A stretch of DNA of 64,000 bases, taken from Actinomycetes bacterium (GTDB lineage Bacteria; Actinomycetota; Acidimicrobiia; Acidimicrobiales; RAAP-2). The notes beneath the pieces were generated by a model. The model did not search any database. It was not told the DNA's origin and saw only the letters and a program-made list of their open reading frames with translations. Shown here in pieces: positions 7,220 through 15,597 of this stretch. Position numbers and translations under genes: made by a program. Location: NCBI GenBank assembly GCA_021845725.1, contig JAJZVL010000006.1, positions 19,125 through 83,124 on the forward strand, given 5' to 3'. Numbering within the stretch: the stretch's first letter is position 1; every line of letters starts with the position of its first letter.

Positions 7220-8660
7220 GGCAGCCCAGCCGGACCTCGACGCAGGCCCGGACAAGTTCGCCGACATCGCTCGGCGCGCCCTCCGGCCACCCCTTGGTGA
7301 CCGGCGCTTCTGGATGGTCCAAGTGGTGGTGGTGTTCTTCGCAGCGCTGCACCTCCTGGTCGATTTGCACTCCTCTGGACAGACAGGCGCCTTCCCCGGT
7401 GGCATCCCGGTGGCCCTGCTCATCATCCCGGTCGGCTACGCAGCGGTCCGCTACGGCCTGACCGGTTCGGCGGCCACCGCAGCCTGGGCAAGCCTGCTGT
7501 GGCTCCCCGACCTCCTTCTGCCCGGCGACCAAGGGCATGCACCCTCGGACCTCGTCAACCTGCTGCTCGTCGACGGCGTCGCGCTCTTCTTCGGCCAGCG
7601 GATCGAGGTGGAGCGAAGGGCGCACGCGCGCGTCGAGCGCGCGACCCTCGGGCGCCTGGCAGCCGAGGCGCGCTATCACCAGCTGTTCGAAGCGAACCTC
7701 GCGCCGATCCTCGTTCTTGACGCGCGAGAGGTCGTACGCGCCGCCAACCCGGCGGCGACGGCACTGTTCGGCGATGGTGCGATTGGCACGCCGGCTACCG
7801 AGCTCATCGACGCCGGCCAGCTCGAGGAGCTCGACGGTCGGGTCGTCACCCTCGGTGACGGTCACGACTACCGGGTCGCCGTCGCCAAGCTGCCCGAGGG
7901 CGGCGACGACGCGGCGCAGCTCGTCTTCGAGGACGTGACGAAGGAGCGCAGCGAGACCCGGCGGGCGGCGAGGCAGCGCGCGCTCATGGTCGCGGCCGAA
8001 GAAGAGCAGCGCCGACGCCTCGCCCGCGAGCTGCACGACGAGCCATTGCAGCTTCTATTGCACCTGGCACGAAGGTTCGAGACGCTGGGAGAGTCGACGG
8101 GCGTTCCTGCCGCGGTGGCGTCGAGTCTCGAGGACGCGCGGCTCCGCGCGCTCGAGGCCGCGACCAGGCTGCGGAACCTTGCTCGGGACCTGCGTCCGCC
8201 GGCCCTCGACCAGCTTGGCCTCGTCCCCGCACTGTCGAGCTTCCTCGCCGAAGCCGAGGACGACAGCGGGCTCCTCGTCGACTTCGAGGTTTCCGGCGAG
8301 AAGCGCCGCCTCCATCCCGACGTGGAGCTGGGTGCCTTTCGCATCGTCCAGGAGGCAGTTCGCAACGCCCTTCGTCATGCCCGCGCCCGAGAGGTGCGCG
8401 TCCACCTGGCCTTCGACCCCGACCTCGTCCGCCTGGACGTCGCCGACGACGGCGTGGGCTTCGTCGTCGAGGGCGAGGGCCGTTCGGGCGAGCACTCCGG
8501 TCCCGGCCGCTCGGGCGAGCACCTCGGCCTGGTCGGCATGGCCGAGCGCGCGAGCCTGCTCGGCGGGCGGCTCGAGGTGCACAGCGTTCTCGGGCGCGGC
8601 ACGGACGTGCGCGCCTGCCTCCCGAACGAACCCGGGGGCGGCCCGACCAGCGCTGAGTAG
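7197..8660 (+). CDS. Membrane histidine kinase (HisKA_3 type) with PAS-like domain
   Basis: This 487-aa sensor kinase is the partner of the preceding NarL-type regulator. Residues 38-135 form about four hydrophobic segments, residues about 160-255 a PAS-like sensor (LFEANLAPILVLDAREVV), then a coiled region. The phospho-accepting His is H280 in RRRLARELHDEPLQ, typical of NarX/DesK-like kinases. The HATPase domain shows EAVRNALRHA and DDGVGF, followed by GHLGLVGMAERA-type residues. Within the ATP lid a short duplicated GRSGEH motif (bases about 8481-8524) lengthens the loop. ATG 7197 lies inside the regulator's 3' end; longer readings in this frame only translate that gene out of frame. Confidence 0.88.
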   Translation: MTRSWAPEAAQPDLDAGPDKFADIARRALRPPLGDRRFWMVQVVVVFFAALHLLVDLHSSGQTGAFPGGIPVALLIIPVGYAAVRYGLTGSAATAAWASLLWLPDLLLPGDQGHAPSDLVNLLLVDGVALFFGQRIEVERRAHARVERATLGRLAAEARYHQLFEANLAPILVLDAREVVRAANPAATALFGDGAIGTPATELIDAGQLEELDGRVVTLGDGHDYRVAVAKLPEGGDDAAQLVFEDVTKERSETRRAARQRALMVAAEEEQRRRLARELHDEPLQLLLHLARRFETLGESTGVPAAVASSLEDARLRALEAATRLRNLARDLRPPALDQLGLVPALSSFLAEAEDDSGLLVDFEVSGEKRRLHPDVELGAFRIVQEAVRNALRHARAREVRVHLAFDPDLVRLDVADDGVGFVVEGEGRSGEHSGPGRSGEHLGLVGMAERASLLGGRLEVHSVLGRGTDVRACLPNEPGGGPTSAE

Positions 8661-8951
8661 GGCTGGTAAGGCTGCAGCGTCATCCCCCCGCTGCCGCCAG
8701 CCGAGCCAGCACAGTCAGGCCTGCCACCTGGGCCGAGCGCTCGGACGCCGGGCGTGGTGCATCACTGCGTGACCGCGCGCCGGTTCGCTACCCTTGGGCT
8801 TGCAGACGGCGAATGAGAGACGACCGATGAGAAGGGCGAGAGGGGGAGGATCGTCGTTGAAAGGAGCTGGTGCGGTCGATCGGCCGGCGCTGCAGCCGGG
8901 ATCGGGTTCGACGTCGGGACGCGCGCCGGGCTGCCCGGGGCCTCCCGGGCG

Positions 8952-10109
8952 GTGAGCGCGACCATGCTGGCTCGATCCCAGCCGGCGAGCCTCGTGCCGA
9001 CGCTCGCCGAGATCCGGCGCGTGCCGAAGGTGCTGCTCCACGACCACTTGGACGGAGGGCTTCGCCCTCAGACGGTCCTCGATCTCGCCGGCGACATCGG
9101 CTACGGCGCGCTGCCGACCTCCGATGTCGACGAGCTGTCGAAATGGTTCCGCGCCGGGGCGGCGCGCGGCGATCTCGGCCTTTACCTCGAGGGCTTCGTC
9201 CACACCGTCGCAGTCATGCAGACGCGCGACGCACTCGTGCGCGTCGCAGCCGAGTGCGCGCAGGACCTCGCCGACGACGGCGTGGTGTATGCGGAGGTGC
9301 GGTTCGCCCCGGAGCTGCACACGGCCCAGGGCCTCAGCGAGCCCGAGGTCGTCGAAGCCGTGCTCGAAGGGTTCCGCCAGGGGAGCGAAGGCCGCGGGAT
9401 ACGGGTCTACGCGCTGCTGACGGCGATGCGAACGGCCGCGCGCTCGCTCCAGATCGCGCAGCTCGCGGTCCGTTACCGCGACGATGGCGTGGTCGGGTTC
9501 GACATCGCCGGGGCGGAGAAGGGCAGTCCGCCGACCGAGCATCTCGCCGCGTTCCAGTACGTCCAGCGCGAGAACTTCCACATCACGATCCACGCAGGCG
9601 AGGGGTTCGGGCTGCCGTCGATCTGGGAGGCCCTGCAGATCTGCGGCGCCGACCGGCTGGGTCACGGCGTGCGCATTCTCGACGACATCGAGCGACGCCC
9701 TGATGGGTCGGTCGCGTTGGGGCGTCTCGCGGGCTACGTGCGTGACCGACGGGTGCCGCTCGAGATGTGCCCCACCTCCAACGTGCAGACCGGTGCCGCA
9801 GCGACCCTGTCGGATCACCCGATCGGGCTGCTGCGTTCGCTGTACTTCCGGGTGACCGTGAACACCGACAATCGCCTGATGAGCGGCGTCACCTTGTCCT
9901 CCGAGCTGCGCGACGTGGCCGAGACGTTCGGCTACGGCTGGCATGATCTCGAGTGGCTCACGCTCAATGCGATGAAGAGCGCATTCGCGCACTTCGACGA
10001 GCGGCTACGCCTCATCAACGACGTGATCAAGCCTGGTTTCGCGGCGGCTCGGTTCGCTGCGGGCACACCTCGAGCGGCCCCGGCGACTGGAGGCCGCGAC
10101 CCCCGGTGA
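8952..10109 (+). CDS. add: Adenosine deaminase
   Basis: This 385-aa metal-dependent hydrolase of the adenosine/AMP deaminase family converts adenosine or deoxyadenosine to inosine and ammonia in purine salvage. Metal- and substrate-binding signatures appear in order: [10 protein letters not shown] (first His pair), [34 protein letters not shown] and NTDNRLMSG. The last replaces the NTDDP of the E. coli enzyme and occurs in actinobacterial adenosine deaminases. Length agrees with the family. GTG 8952 is used; ATG 8964 (MLARSQPAS) is an equally possible start. About 290 nt upstream carry no recognisable gene. It stands alone, with its neighbour converging from the right. Confidence 0.93.
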   Translation: MSATMLARSQPASLVPTLAEIRRVPKVLLHDHLDGGLRPQTVLDLAGDIGYGALPTSDVDELSKWFRAGAARGDLGLYLEGFVHTVAVMQTRDALVRVAAECAQDLADDGVVYAEVRFAPELHTAQGLSEPEVVEAVLEGFRQGSEGRGIRVYALLTAMRTAARSLQIAQLAVRYRDDGVVGFDIAGAEKGSPPTEHLAAFQYVQRENFHITIHAGEGFGLPSIWEALQICGADRLGHGVRILDDIERRPDGSVALGRLAGYVRDRRVPLEMCPTSNVQTGAAATLSDHPIGLLRSLYFRVTVNTDNRLMSGVTLSSELRDVAETFGYGWHDLEWLTLNAMKSAFAHFDERLRLINDVIKPGFAAARFAAGTPRAAPATGGRDPR

Positions 10110-10117
10110 GCCACTGG

Positions 10118-11374
10118 TCACAGTGAGGTCCGCGGCAGCTGCGACGGGCGGCCAGGCTTCCTGCCCGGCGCAGGTCGGACCCCGCTCTCAGTCCGTCCGA
10201 GGTGATGAAGAGACGGCATGCGGCGTGCCGCAGCCCTCGCAGCGTGCGCAGGCACGAGCATCGGATCGTCTGGCCGAGCTCCGCGGGAGAGCTCCCGACC
10301 GTCGACCAGCGCTCGGTAGCAGGCTTCGTACCCTGCCACCATCCGGGCATTGTCGAAGAGCTCCGCGCGGGACCGGCAGCGTCGGCGATCGAGGGACCCG
10401 ACGGCTGCGACTGCGTGGACGAGCTGGTCCAGGGAGTCGACGACGAACCCCGTCTCGCCGTGGACGACGATCTCGGGCACGCTCCCTCGGCGAAGCGCCA
10501 CGACGGGCGTGCCGCACGCCATGGACTCCACCATGACGAGGCCGAACGGCTCCTCCCAGCAGACTGGGAAGAGGAGTGCTTCGGCAGCGCCCAGAAGCTC
10601 GCGCTTCGTGGCGGCGTCCGCCTCGCCCACGTATTCGATCCCTCGGCGGAGCCTCGGAGCGACAGCATCGAGGAAGTAGGCCTTCTCGGCGGCCTCGTTG
10701 ACCTTTCCGGCCAGGACGAGACGCCGCCCGGTGGCTCGCGCGACATCGATGGCCAGGTGGGCGCCCTTGTCCGGAGTGAAGCGGCCGAGGAAGAGAAGGT
10801 ACCCGCCGTCGCCCTTTCCCATGGGGAACGAGGCCACGTCGATCCCGTTGTGCACGGTGGTGAGCCAGTTGACCTCGGGACGGAGCCGGCGCTGGGCCCA
10901 GGAGATCGCGACGACGTCCACCGTGGGTCCGAGGGCGACCAAGTAGTCACCGGGCTCGCCGACGACCGGTCCGTGCGCGGTCACGACGGTGGGAACCGCC
11001 CTTCCCCTGGCGAGCAATGGTCCGGCGAGCGTGTGATCGTGGATGACGTCGAGATCGTCGCGCTCGAAGAGCGCAGCCGCCGCCGCGGCGTGGAGCACCT
11101 CGGGCATCGGTTCGCCAAGGCGTGACGACGGAGGCTCGGAGAAGACGGCGCAGAACCGCTGCGCGGCGGTCTTGTGCTCTCCCGCTCCGATCAAGGTCAC
11201 CTGGTGGCCCCGTGCCACCAGGCCGTCGACCAGGCCGGCCACCATCGCCTCGATGCCCCCGTAGCCAGCAGGCGGGATGGCGAACCACGGAGGTGCGAGC
11301 ATGCCGATGCGCAGCGGCCGATCGGCCGATTCCTCCAGGTGCCCGTGGACATCACGCTTCGAAGGCTCCGCCAT
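10118..11374 (-). CDS. GT4 glycosyltransferase
   Basis: This 418-aa GT-B fold retaining glycosyltransferase of family GT4 has an N-terminal acceptor domain opening RIGMLAPPWFAIPPAGYGGI with the glycine-rich loop. The nucleotide-sugar domain has LGRFTPDKGAHLAID and the E-x7-E signature within EEPFGLVMVESMACGTPVV. The start is fixed by a strong SD (GAGGAGG) 7 nt before ATG 11374; an upstream in-frame extension has no such site. The C-terminal ~60 residues are basic and not conserved-looking. It lies 47 nt behind the MerR-like gene in the same direction and faces away from a debranching-type glucosidase, so a role in glycogen or other alpha-glucan metabolism is possible. The sugar specificity cannot be read from sequence. 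Confidence 0.85.
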   Translation of the reverse strand: MAEPSKRDVHGHLEESADRPLRIGMLAPPWFAIPPAGYGGIEAMVAGLVDGLVARGHQVTLIGAGEHKTAAQRFCAVFSEPPSSRLGEPMPEVLHAAAAAALFERDDLDVIHDHTLAGPLLARGRAVPTVVTAHGPVVGEPGDYLVALGPTVDVVAISWAQRRLRPEVNWLTTVHNGIDVASFPMGKGDGGYLLFLGRFTPDKGAHLAIDVARATGRRLVLAGKVNEAAEKAYFLDAVAPRLRRGIEYVGEADAATKRELLGAAEALLFPVCWEEPFGLVMVESMACGTPVVALRRGSVPEIVVHGETGFVVDSLDQLVHAVAAVGSLDRRRCRSRAELFDNARMVAGYEACYRALVDGRELSRGARPDDPMLVPAHAARAAARRMPSLHHLGRTESGVRPAPGRKPGRPSQLPRTSL

Positions 11375-11421
11375 GTCACTCCTCCTCGGATCTCCTCTCT
11401 GCTCCTTTTCCCTCGTTCGCT

Positions 11422-11967
11422 TCATCGCGTTCGTTGGTGTGCTTCCTCGCCGCACGAGCTTTCGGGGCTTCGAGCCGGCCGCCGTGCGCGATCACCGGTG
11501 TTCTTGATCTCGTGCGTTCGAGCCGTTCGCAGTGCGTCTTCCAGCTCGGCCACCCGGTCCTCCAGCTCGAAGACGTGACGGACCCCGGCCACGCTCACCC
11601 CGTCGTGCATGAGCGCCCGCGCGGCGAGGAGCCGCCGGATGTCGGCCCTGCTGTAGCGGCGATGGTCACCCTCGCTCCGTGTCGGGGTGACCACCCCCAG
11701 CGAGTCGAGGCGGCGCAGGAACCAGGGCGCCAATCCGACGAGCTGGGCGACCTGTCCGACGCTGAAGAGCGGAGCCGCGTCGTCATCCAGGGCACCTCCG
11801 TCCAGAGGGTGGTCGAGCGCCGCGCCGCCACGAGCCGCGCCGCCACGAGCCGCGCCGCCACGAGCCGCGCCGCCACGAGCCGCGCCTGGCCCGCCGTGCT
11901 CGAGGCGGGGCGCGACCGGCGCGTCAGTGCTTCGCGTTCTTCGATGTCGCTCCGGTACCGCGTCCAC
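11422..11967 (-). CDS. MerR/HspR-like transcriptional regulator with Ala-Arg-Gly repeat
   Basis: This 181-aa regulator has a MerR-type helix-turn-helix (LFSVGQVAQLVGLAPWFLRR, then SEGDHRRYSRADIRRLLA) in its middle, followed by a dimerisation helix (FELEDRVAELEDALR). The recognition helix and the phrase SVAGVRHVFELE are close to HspR, the heat-shock repressor. No metal-binding cysteines are present where MerR/CueR would need them. The N-terminal ~55 residues are disordered and carry four copies of ARGGA-type repeats. GTG 11967 is chosen because GGAGG stands 6 nt before it; a TTG at 12003 is the only longer option. It is divergent from the amylo-glucosidase and directly upstream of the GT4 gene, so it may regulate both. 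Confidence 0.75.
   Translation of the reverse strand: MDAVPERHRRTRSTDAPVAPRLEHGGPGAARGGAARGGAARGGAARGGAALDHPLDGGALDDDAAPLFSVGQVAQLVGLAPWFLRRLDSLGVVTPTRSEGDHRRYSRADIRRLLAARALMHDGVSVAGVRHVFELEDRVAELEDALRTARTHEIKNTGDRARRPARSPESSCGEEAHQRTR
11821..11886. repeat. 15-bp tandem repeat inside the MerR-like gene
   Basis: CGCGCCGCCACGAGC is repeated four times without error (11821-11880), with six bases of a fifth copy. On the coding strand it adds five residues per unit (Ala/Arg/Gly/Gly/Ala), so copy-number changes keep the frame. Identity at the DNA level points to recent slippage. Confidence 0.9.
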
Positions 11968-12003
11968 GGTCGTCCTCCGCTGCGTTCCGAAGTTCAGAAG
12001 CAA

Positions 12004-12017
12004 ATGATAGCTATTCT
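12004..12017. promoter_or_regulatory. Overlapping divergent -10 elements with an 8-bp palindrome
   Basis: The perfect palindrome ATAGCTAT (12007-12014) is flanked by TATTCT (12012-12017, plus strand) and TATCAT (12009 to 12004, minus strand). The plus element ends 6 nt before GTG 12024, predicting a leaderless glucosidase mRNA. The minus element would serve the MerR-like gene. A regulator on the palindrome could switch both. No good -35 was found for either direction. Confidence 0.4.
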
Positions 12018-12023
12018 GTCATC

Positions 12024-14294
12024 GTGGTCTCAGAGAGCTCCGCGGACGAGGACGCGGACGCGGAGGCGGACGAGGACGCGGACGAGGAAACCGCGTCTCG
12101 GTGGTGGCCAGCCACCACCGACGTGCGCCACGCGGCAGGTTCTGGCTTCGGCGCCGAGTCTGCTGAGCGGGGCGGCCGGATCCTCGTCGACGGGACCTCT
12201 TTCGCCGTGAGCGGCCCGGGCGGGGACATCGACGGCGCCACCCAGGGCCTCTTCGTCCGGGATGCCCGGATCATCTCGCGCTGGAACGTCCTCGTCGACG
12301 GTGCCCGTCTCGACCCGCTTGGCGGGTACACGGCGCAGCCGTTCGCCGGCGTCTTCGTCGCTCGCAGCCGGCTCCGGGATGGCCACGTCGAGGCGACCGT
12401 CCTGGTCGAGCGTCGCCGCTATGTGGCGAGCGGGATGCGCGAGGACCTTGCCCTCCACAATTACGGAAACGAGCCGGCTGGCCTGACCCTCACCTTGGAG
12501 GTCGCCGCCGACTTCGCCGACCTCTTCGCCGTGAAGGCGGGCCGGAAGGAGGAGCTGGCGCCGGTCGCCGTGCGTGTGAGCCCCGCGTCCGACGTGTGGT
12601 CGGCTGCGGCGCGCCACGGCCAGAGCGACCGAGGGGTGAAGATCGTCGCACCCGGCGCGGTGGTGGCGGCCGACTCCCTCACCTACAAGGTTGTCATCCC
12701 TGCTCACGGCGAGTGGACGACGTCGGTCGCGGTCGTGGCGGAGGTCGACGGCGAGGAGCTCCCCATGCGCTTCCCGCTCGGTGTCCCGGTCCAGCAGACG
12801 GCACCCGCACGAGAGATCGCCGAGTGGCACCGGACGAGCCCCACGTTGCATGCCGACTCGTTGCCCTTGACCGTGACCGTGGCGCGCAGCGAGGAGGATC
12901 TCGCAGCGCTGCGGCTCTCGGACCCCGACGAGCCGGACCTCGACGTCGTCGCGGCAGGCGCGCCGTGGTTCATGGCGCTGTTCGGTCGGGACTCGCTCAT
13001 CACGAGCTCGCTCACGCTGTCCCTCGACCTGAACCTTGCGCTCGGCACGCTGCGGGCCCTTGCCCGGCACCAGGGCCGCTCGGTCGACCCGCTGAGCGAG
13101 GAGGAGCCGGGCCGGATCCTCCACGAGCTCCGTTTCGGCGCAGACGTGTCGCTCGCCCTGGGCGGGGCCGAGCGCTACTACGGCTCGGTCGACGCGACGC
13201 CACTCTTCGTCGTCGTGCTCGGCCAGCTCGCCCGATGGGGAGCCGATCCCGACGCGGTGGGCGAGCTGCTGCCGGCCGCGGACGCGGCGCTCGAGTGGAT
13301 CGGCGACTACGGCGACAAGGACGGCGACGGCTACGTCGAGTACCTGCGCTCCACCGACCGAGGTCTGCGCAACCAAGGCTGGAAGGACTCGTCCGACGGG
13401 GTGAACTACGCGGACGGAACCGTCGCCAACCCCCCCGTGGCCCTCGTAGAGGTCCAGGCCTACGTCTACGCCGCCTACGTCGCGCGCGCCGAGCTCGCGG
13501 CCCGACGCGGCGACACCGACACGGCTTCCCACTGGTCCGAGCGTGCGTCCACCCTGAAACGGCGCTTCAACGCGGACTTCTGGCTCCCCGAGCGCGGCTG
13601 GTTCGCGGTCGGCCTCGATGCAGAGAAGAAGCCGATCGACGCTTTGGCCTCGAACATGGGCCACGCGCTCTGGGCCGGTGCGGTCGATGCCGACAAGGCG
13701 CCGTACGTGGCAGAGCGGCTCGTCTCCCCTGAGCTCTTCAGCGGTTACGGGATCCGAACGCTTGCCACCACGATGGGCGCCTACAACCCGGCGAGCTACC
13801 ACAACGGCTCCGTGTGGCCGCACGACACGGCGCTGTGTGTCGCCGGGCTCGTGCGCTACGGGTTCACGGCTCACGCCCAGCGGGTGGCAGCAGGACTGAT
13901 CGAGGCCGCCGCCTACTTCTCGGGGCGGCTCCCAGAGCTGTTCTGCGGGTTCGGCAAGGAGGAGGTCCCCGGCCCCGTGCCGTACCCGGCTGCCGGGTCC
14001 CCGCAGGCCTGGGCGTCGGCTGCGCCGATCGGCATCCTGGCGGCGCTACTCGGCATCGACCCTGACGTCCCAGGAGGCACCGTCGGGCTGTCGCCCGCTC
14101 TCCCGCCAGCCTGGGGAGCCGTCGAGCTCGAGGACGTCCCCGTAGGCGGCGAGCGCATGAACGTCGTCGTGCGCGCCGACGGCACGTTCTCGTGGACCGG
14201 GGTGCCCAGCCTCGGCGTGTGCGCGCGCACGTCCGGGGCGCCCTCGCCTCCCGGCCTCGGCGATCTCGATCGGCTCATGCCCCAGCGTCGATGA
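12024..14294 (+). CDS. Amylo-alpha-1,6-glucosidase / glycogen-debranching family protein
   Basis: This 756-aa protein combines a glycogen-debranching N-terminal domain (about residues 45-270: DGATQGLFVRDARIISRW, PFAGVFVARSRL) with a C-terminal (alpha/alpha)6 glucosidase-type domain (about 300-720: GAPWFMALFGRDSLITS, YVEYLRSTDRGLRNQGWKDS, YHNGSVWPHDTALCVAGL). The acidic residues in GRDS and in the WKDS segment are in the positions expected for catalysis. It should hydrolyse alpha-1,6 branch residues of glycogen-like glucans or related oligosaccharides in the cytoplasm; no signal peptide is seen. The first ~30 residues are an unusual Asp/Glu/Ala repeat (DEDADAEADEDADEE). The start GTG 12024 follows a TATTCT hexamer by 6 nt. 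It is divergent from the MerR-like regulator. Confidence 0.88.
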   Translation: MVSESSADEDADAEADEDADEETASRWWPATTDVRHAAGSGFGAESAERGGRILVDGTSFAVSGPGGDIDGATQGLFVRDARIISRWNVLVDGARLDPLGGYTAQPFAGVFVARSRLRDGHVEATVLVERRRYVASGMREDLALHNYGNEPAGLTLTLEVAADFADLFAVKAGRKEELAPVAVRVSPASDVWSAAARHGQSDRGVKIVAPGAVVAADSLTYKVVIPAHGEWTTSVAVVAEVDGEELPMRFPLGVPVQQTAPAREIAEWHRTSPTLHADSLPLTVTVARSEEDLAALRLSDPDEPDLDVVAAGAPWFMALFGRDSLITSSLTLSLDLNLALGTLRALARHQGRSVDPLSEEEPGRILHELRFGADVSLALGGAERYYGSVDATPLFVVVLGQLARWGADPDAVGELLPAADAALEWIGDYGDKDGDGYVEYLRSTDRGLRNQGWKDSSDGVNYADGTVANPPVALVEVQAYVYAAYVARAELAARRGDTDTASHWSERASTLKRRFNADFWLPERGWFAVGLDAEKKPIDALASNMGHALWAGAVDADKAPYVAERLVSPELFSGYGIRTLATTMGAYNPASYHNGSVWPHDTALCVAGLVRYGFTAHAQRVAAGLIEAAAYFSGRLPELFCGFGKEEVPGPVPYPAAGSPQAWASAAPIGILAALLGIDPDVPGGTVGLSPALPPAWGAVELEDVPVGGERMNVVVRADGTFSWTGVPSLGVCARTSGAPSPPGLGDLDRLMPQRR

Positions 14295-14330
14295 CGGTGG
14301 TCGCCAGGTCGGGCGCAGGCCGCCAAAGGG

Positions 14331-14855
14331 TCAGCGCCGGTGGATCCCTGTGCGTGTGACCCGGAACTGTGCCGTGATCTGACGCCCTGTCGGCGCGATC
14401 ACGTACCAGTAGCCGCCGACGTTGAGCAGCGCCTGTCCGGTGATCATGCCCGGGATCGTGTCGCCGATCCAGGTGTAGAGGGGATGGCCGCCGTAGGTGA
14501 CCTGGAGCTGCCCGTCCGGCCGGCGGATCGTGCCGACGAGCGAGCCGTCGAGACCCTTGCCGACTGCCGGGGTCGTGGTCGTCGTGATCAGCGGCGGCCA
14601 GAGCTTGACGCAGAGCCGTGTGGTGCAGGCGCTCGATGTCGGCGTGTCGGGAGTGAAGTCGTAGAGCGTGCGGCCCGAGGGCGTCGCGAGGATGCGGCCC
14701 GCAGGTGACCGCTCGGACGACACTGTCACGCCTCTCGTCGTGGTCGGAGTGACGGTGAACGAGCTCGCTGTGATGCCGCTCGAGCACGCGGCCAGGACGA
14801 GGCCGCTCACCGCCAGTGCCGCCGCGCCGGCGAGGTGGCGCCGGATGCGGGTCAT
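14331..14855 (-). CDS. Lipoprotein with secreted YxFxxD-type repeats
   Basis: This 174-aa exported lipoprotein has a signal peptide over residues 1-23 ending in the lipobox LVLAAC, then a Thr-rich linker. Two copies of the 'secreted repeat' unit follow, each giving a short stretch ending in a Y-x-W/F-x-x-D-like motif (TLYDFTPDTPTSSAC and HPLYTWIGDTIPG), as in the Lipoprotein_15 family (COG4315). The family's function is unknown; it sits on the outer face of the membrane. Its ATG overlaps the stop of the upstream unknown gene (ATGA), so the two are translationally coupled. Confidence 0.85.
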   Translation of the reverse strand: MTRIRRHLAGAAALAVSGLVLAACSSGITASSFTVTPTTTRGVTVSSERSPAGRILATPSGRTLYDFTPDTPTSSACTTRLCVKLWPPLITTTTTPAVGKGLDGSLVGTIRRPDGQLQVTYGGHPLYTWIGDTIPGMITGQALLNVGGYWYVIAPTGRQITAQFRVTRTGIHRR

Positions 14856-15478
14856 GGAGCGTCGGCGGGGTCCGGGGGATGGTACGTGAGTGGGAGGTCA
14901 GCCAGGCGGACGAGCGTAGAGGAGACCCATCGGGTGAGAGCGTCGGCGATCGACGCGAGGGAATCGGGGTCCTCGAGCTGGACCTCGTCGAAGCGGACCG
15001 CTCCTTCGTAGCTTCCCTCGACCGCCCAGCGCACGGTCGGCTCGTCGGCGGGATCGCCGGCCTCGGAGTCGGCGCGCACCTCTTCGATGGTCGTGGCCGT
15101 CCGCACCAGCGGGTCCTGGCCGATCGGCGGGCTCACCGGCGACAGCACCGAGAGCACGCGGTCGGCAGAGGGCGGCTCGGCGAGGCGCTGGATGCGCATG
15201 GAGACCCCGAGGATGGCCTCGGGCATCTCGGTCGGCGCCTCGCCGTTCGACCAGCTGCGGTACGCGGTCTGGCTCCACGTCGGCCAGTCGATGGAGATGT
15301 CGACGCGTACGCGCGGCGGCTGGCCTTCGCCTGGGAGGCTGTAGCTGGTCTCGAAGGACACGTCACCGAGGAACACATCGACCTGGAACCGCTCCTCGGC
15401 GGCCTGGCGTTCGAGGAGCGCCCGGTCCAGCGAGTCCTGCACGGCGGAGATGAGGTCGACGAGAAGGTGGTCGAGCAC
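14852..15478 (-). CDS. Conserved-looking hypothetical protein, coupled to the lipoprotein gene
   Basis: This 208-aa acidic soluble protein has no signal peptide or membrane segment and no family I recognise. The N-terminus is helical (VDLISAVQDSLDRALLERQA); the middle alternates beta-type strands (FQVDVFLGDVSFETSYSL, VRVDISIDWPTWSQ) and ends in a helix and a Pro-rich tail. Codon use looks like that of its neighbours. GTG 15478 follows a TAGCCT hexamer by about 10 nt on the minus strand. It shares the ATGA junction with the downstream lipoprotein gene, so both products may serve one process. Confidence 0.7.
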   Translation of the reverse strand: MLDHLLVDLISAVQDSLDRALLERQAAEERFQVDVFLGDVSFETSYSLPGEGQPPRVRVDISIDWPTWSQTAYRSWSNGEAPTEMPEAILGVSMRIQRLAEPPSADRVLSVLSPVSPPIGQDPLVRTATTIEEVRADSEAGDPADEPTVRWAVEGSYEGAVRFDEVQLEDPDSLASIADALTRWVSSTLVRLADLPLTYHPPDPADAP

Positions 15479-15584
15479 GGCGTGCGCGAGGCTACCGGTG
15501 AGAGCGCCGCCGGGAGACGGGAGCAGGTGGCGAGCCGGAGTCCCGCGGTTGGACGGTGCCGATCGGCCGAGGCTCCGACCTGCG

Positions 15585-15590
15585 TATCCT
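15585..15590 (+). promoter_or_regulatory. -10 element TATCCT, leaderless start
   Basis: TATCCT ends 7 nt before ATG 15598 of the phosphodiesterase gene, so the mRNA would start at the initiation codon. No -35 consensus and no SD are visible. Confidence 0.5.
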
Positions 15591-15597
15591 CGACGCG

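Noticed and set aside
8661..8951. Gene or purine riboswitch upstream of adenosine deaminase
   Set aside because: No frame has a convincing protein, and no purine-riboswitch core or other RNA fold could be matched by eye.
11821..11886. Possible CRISPR-like array
   Set aside because: The units are contiguous, 15 bp long and have no spacers; they are coding slippage repeats.
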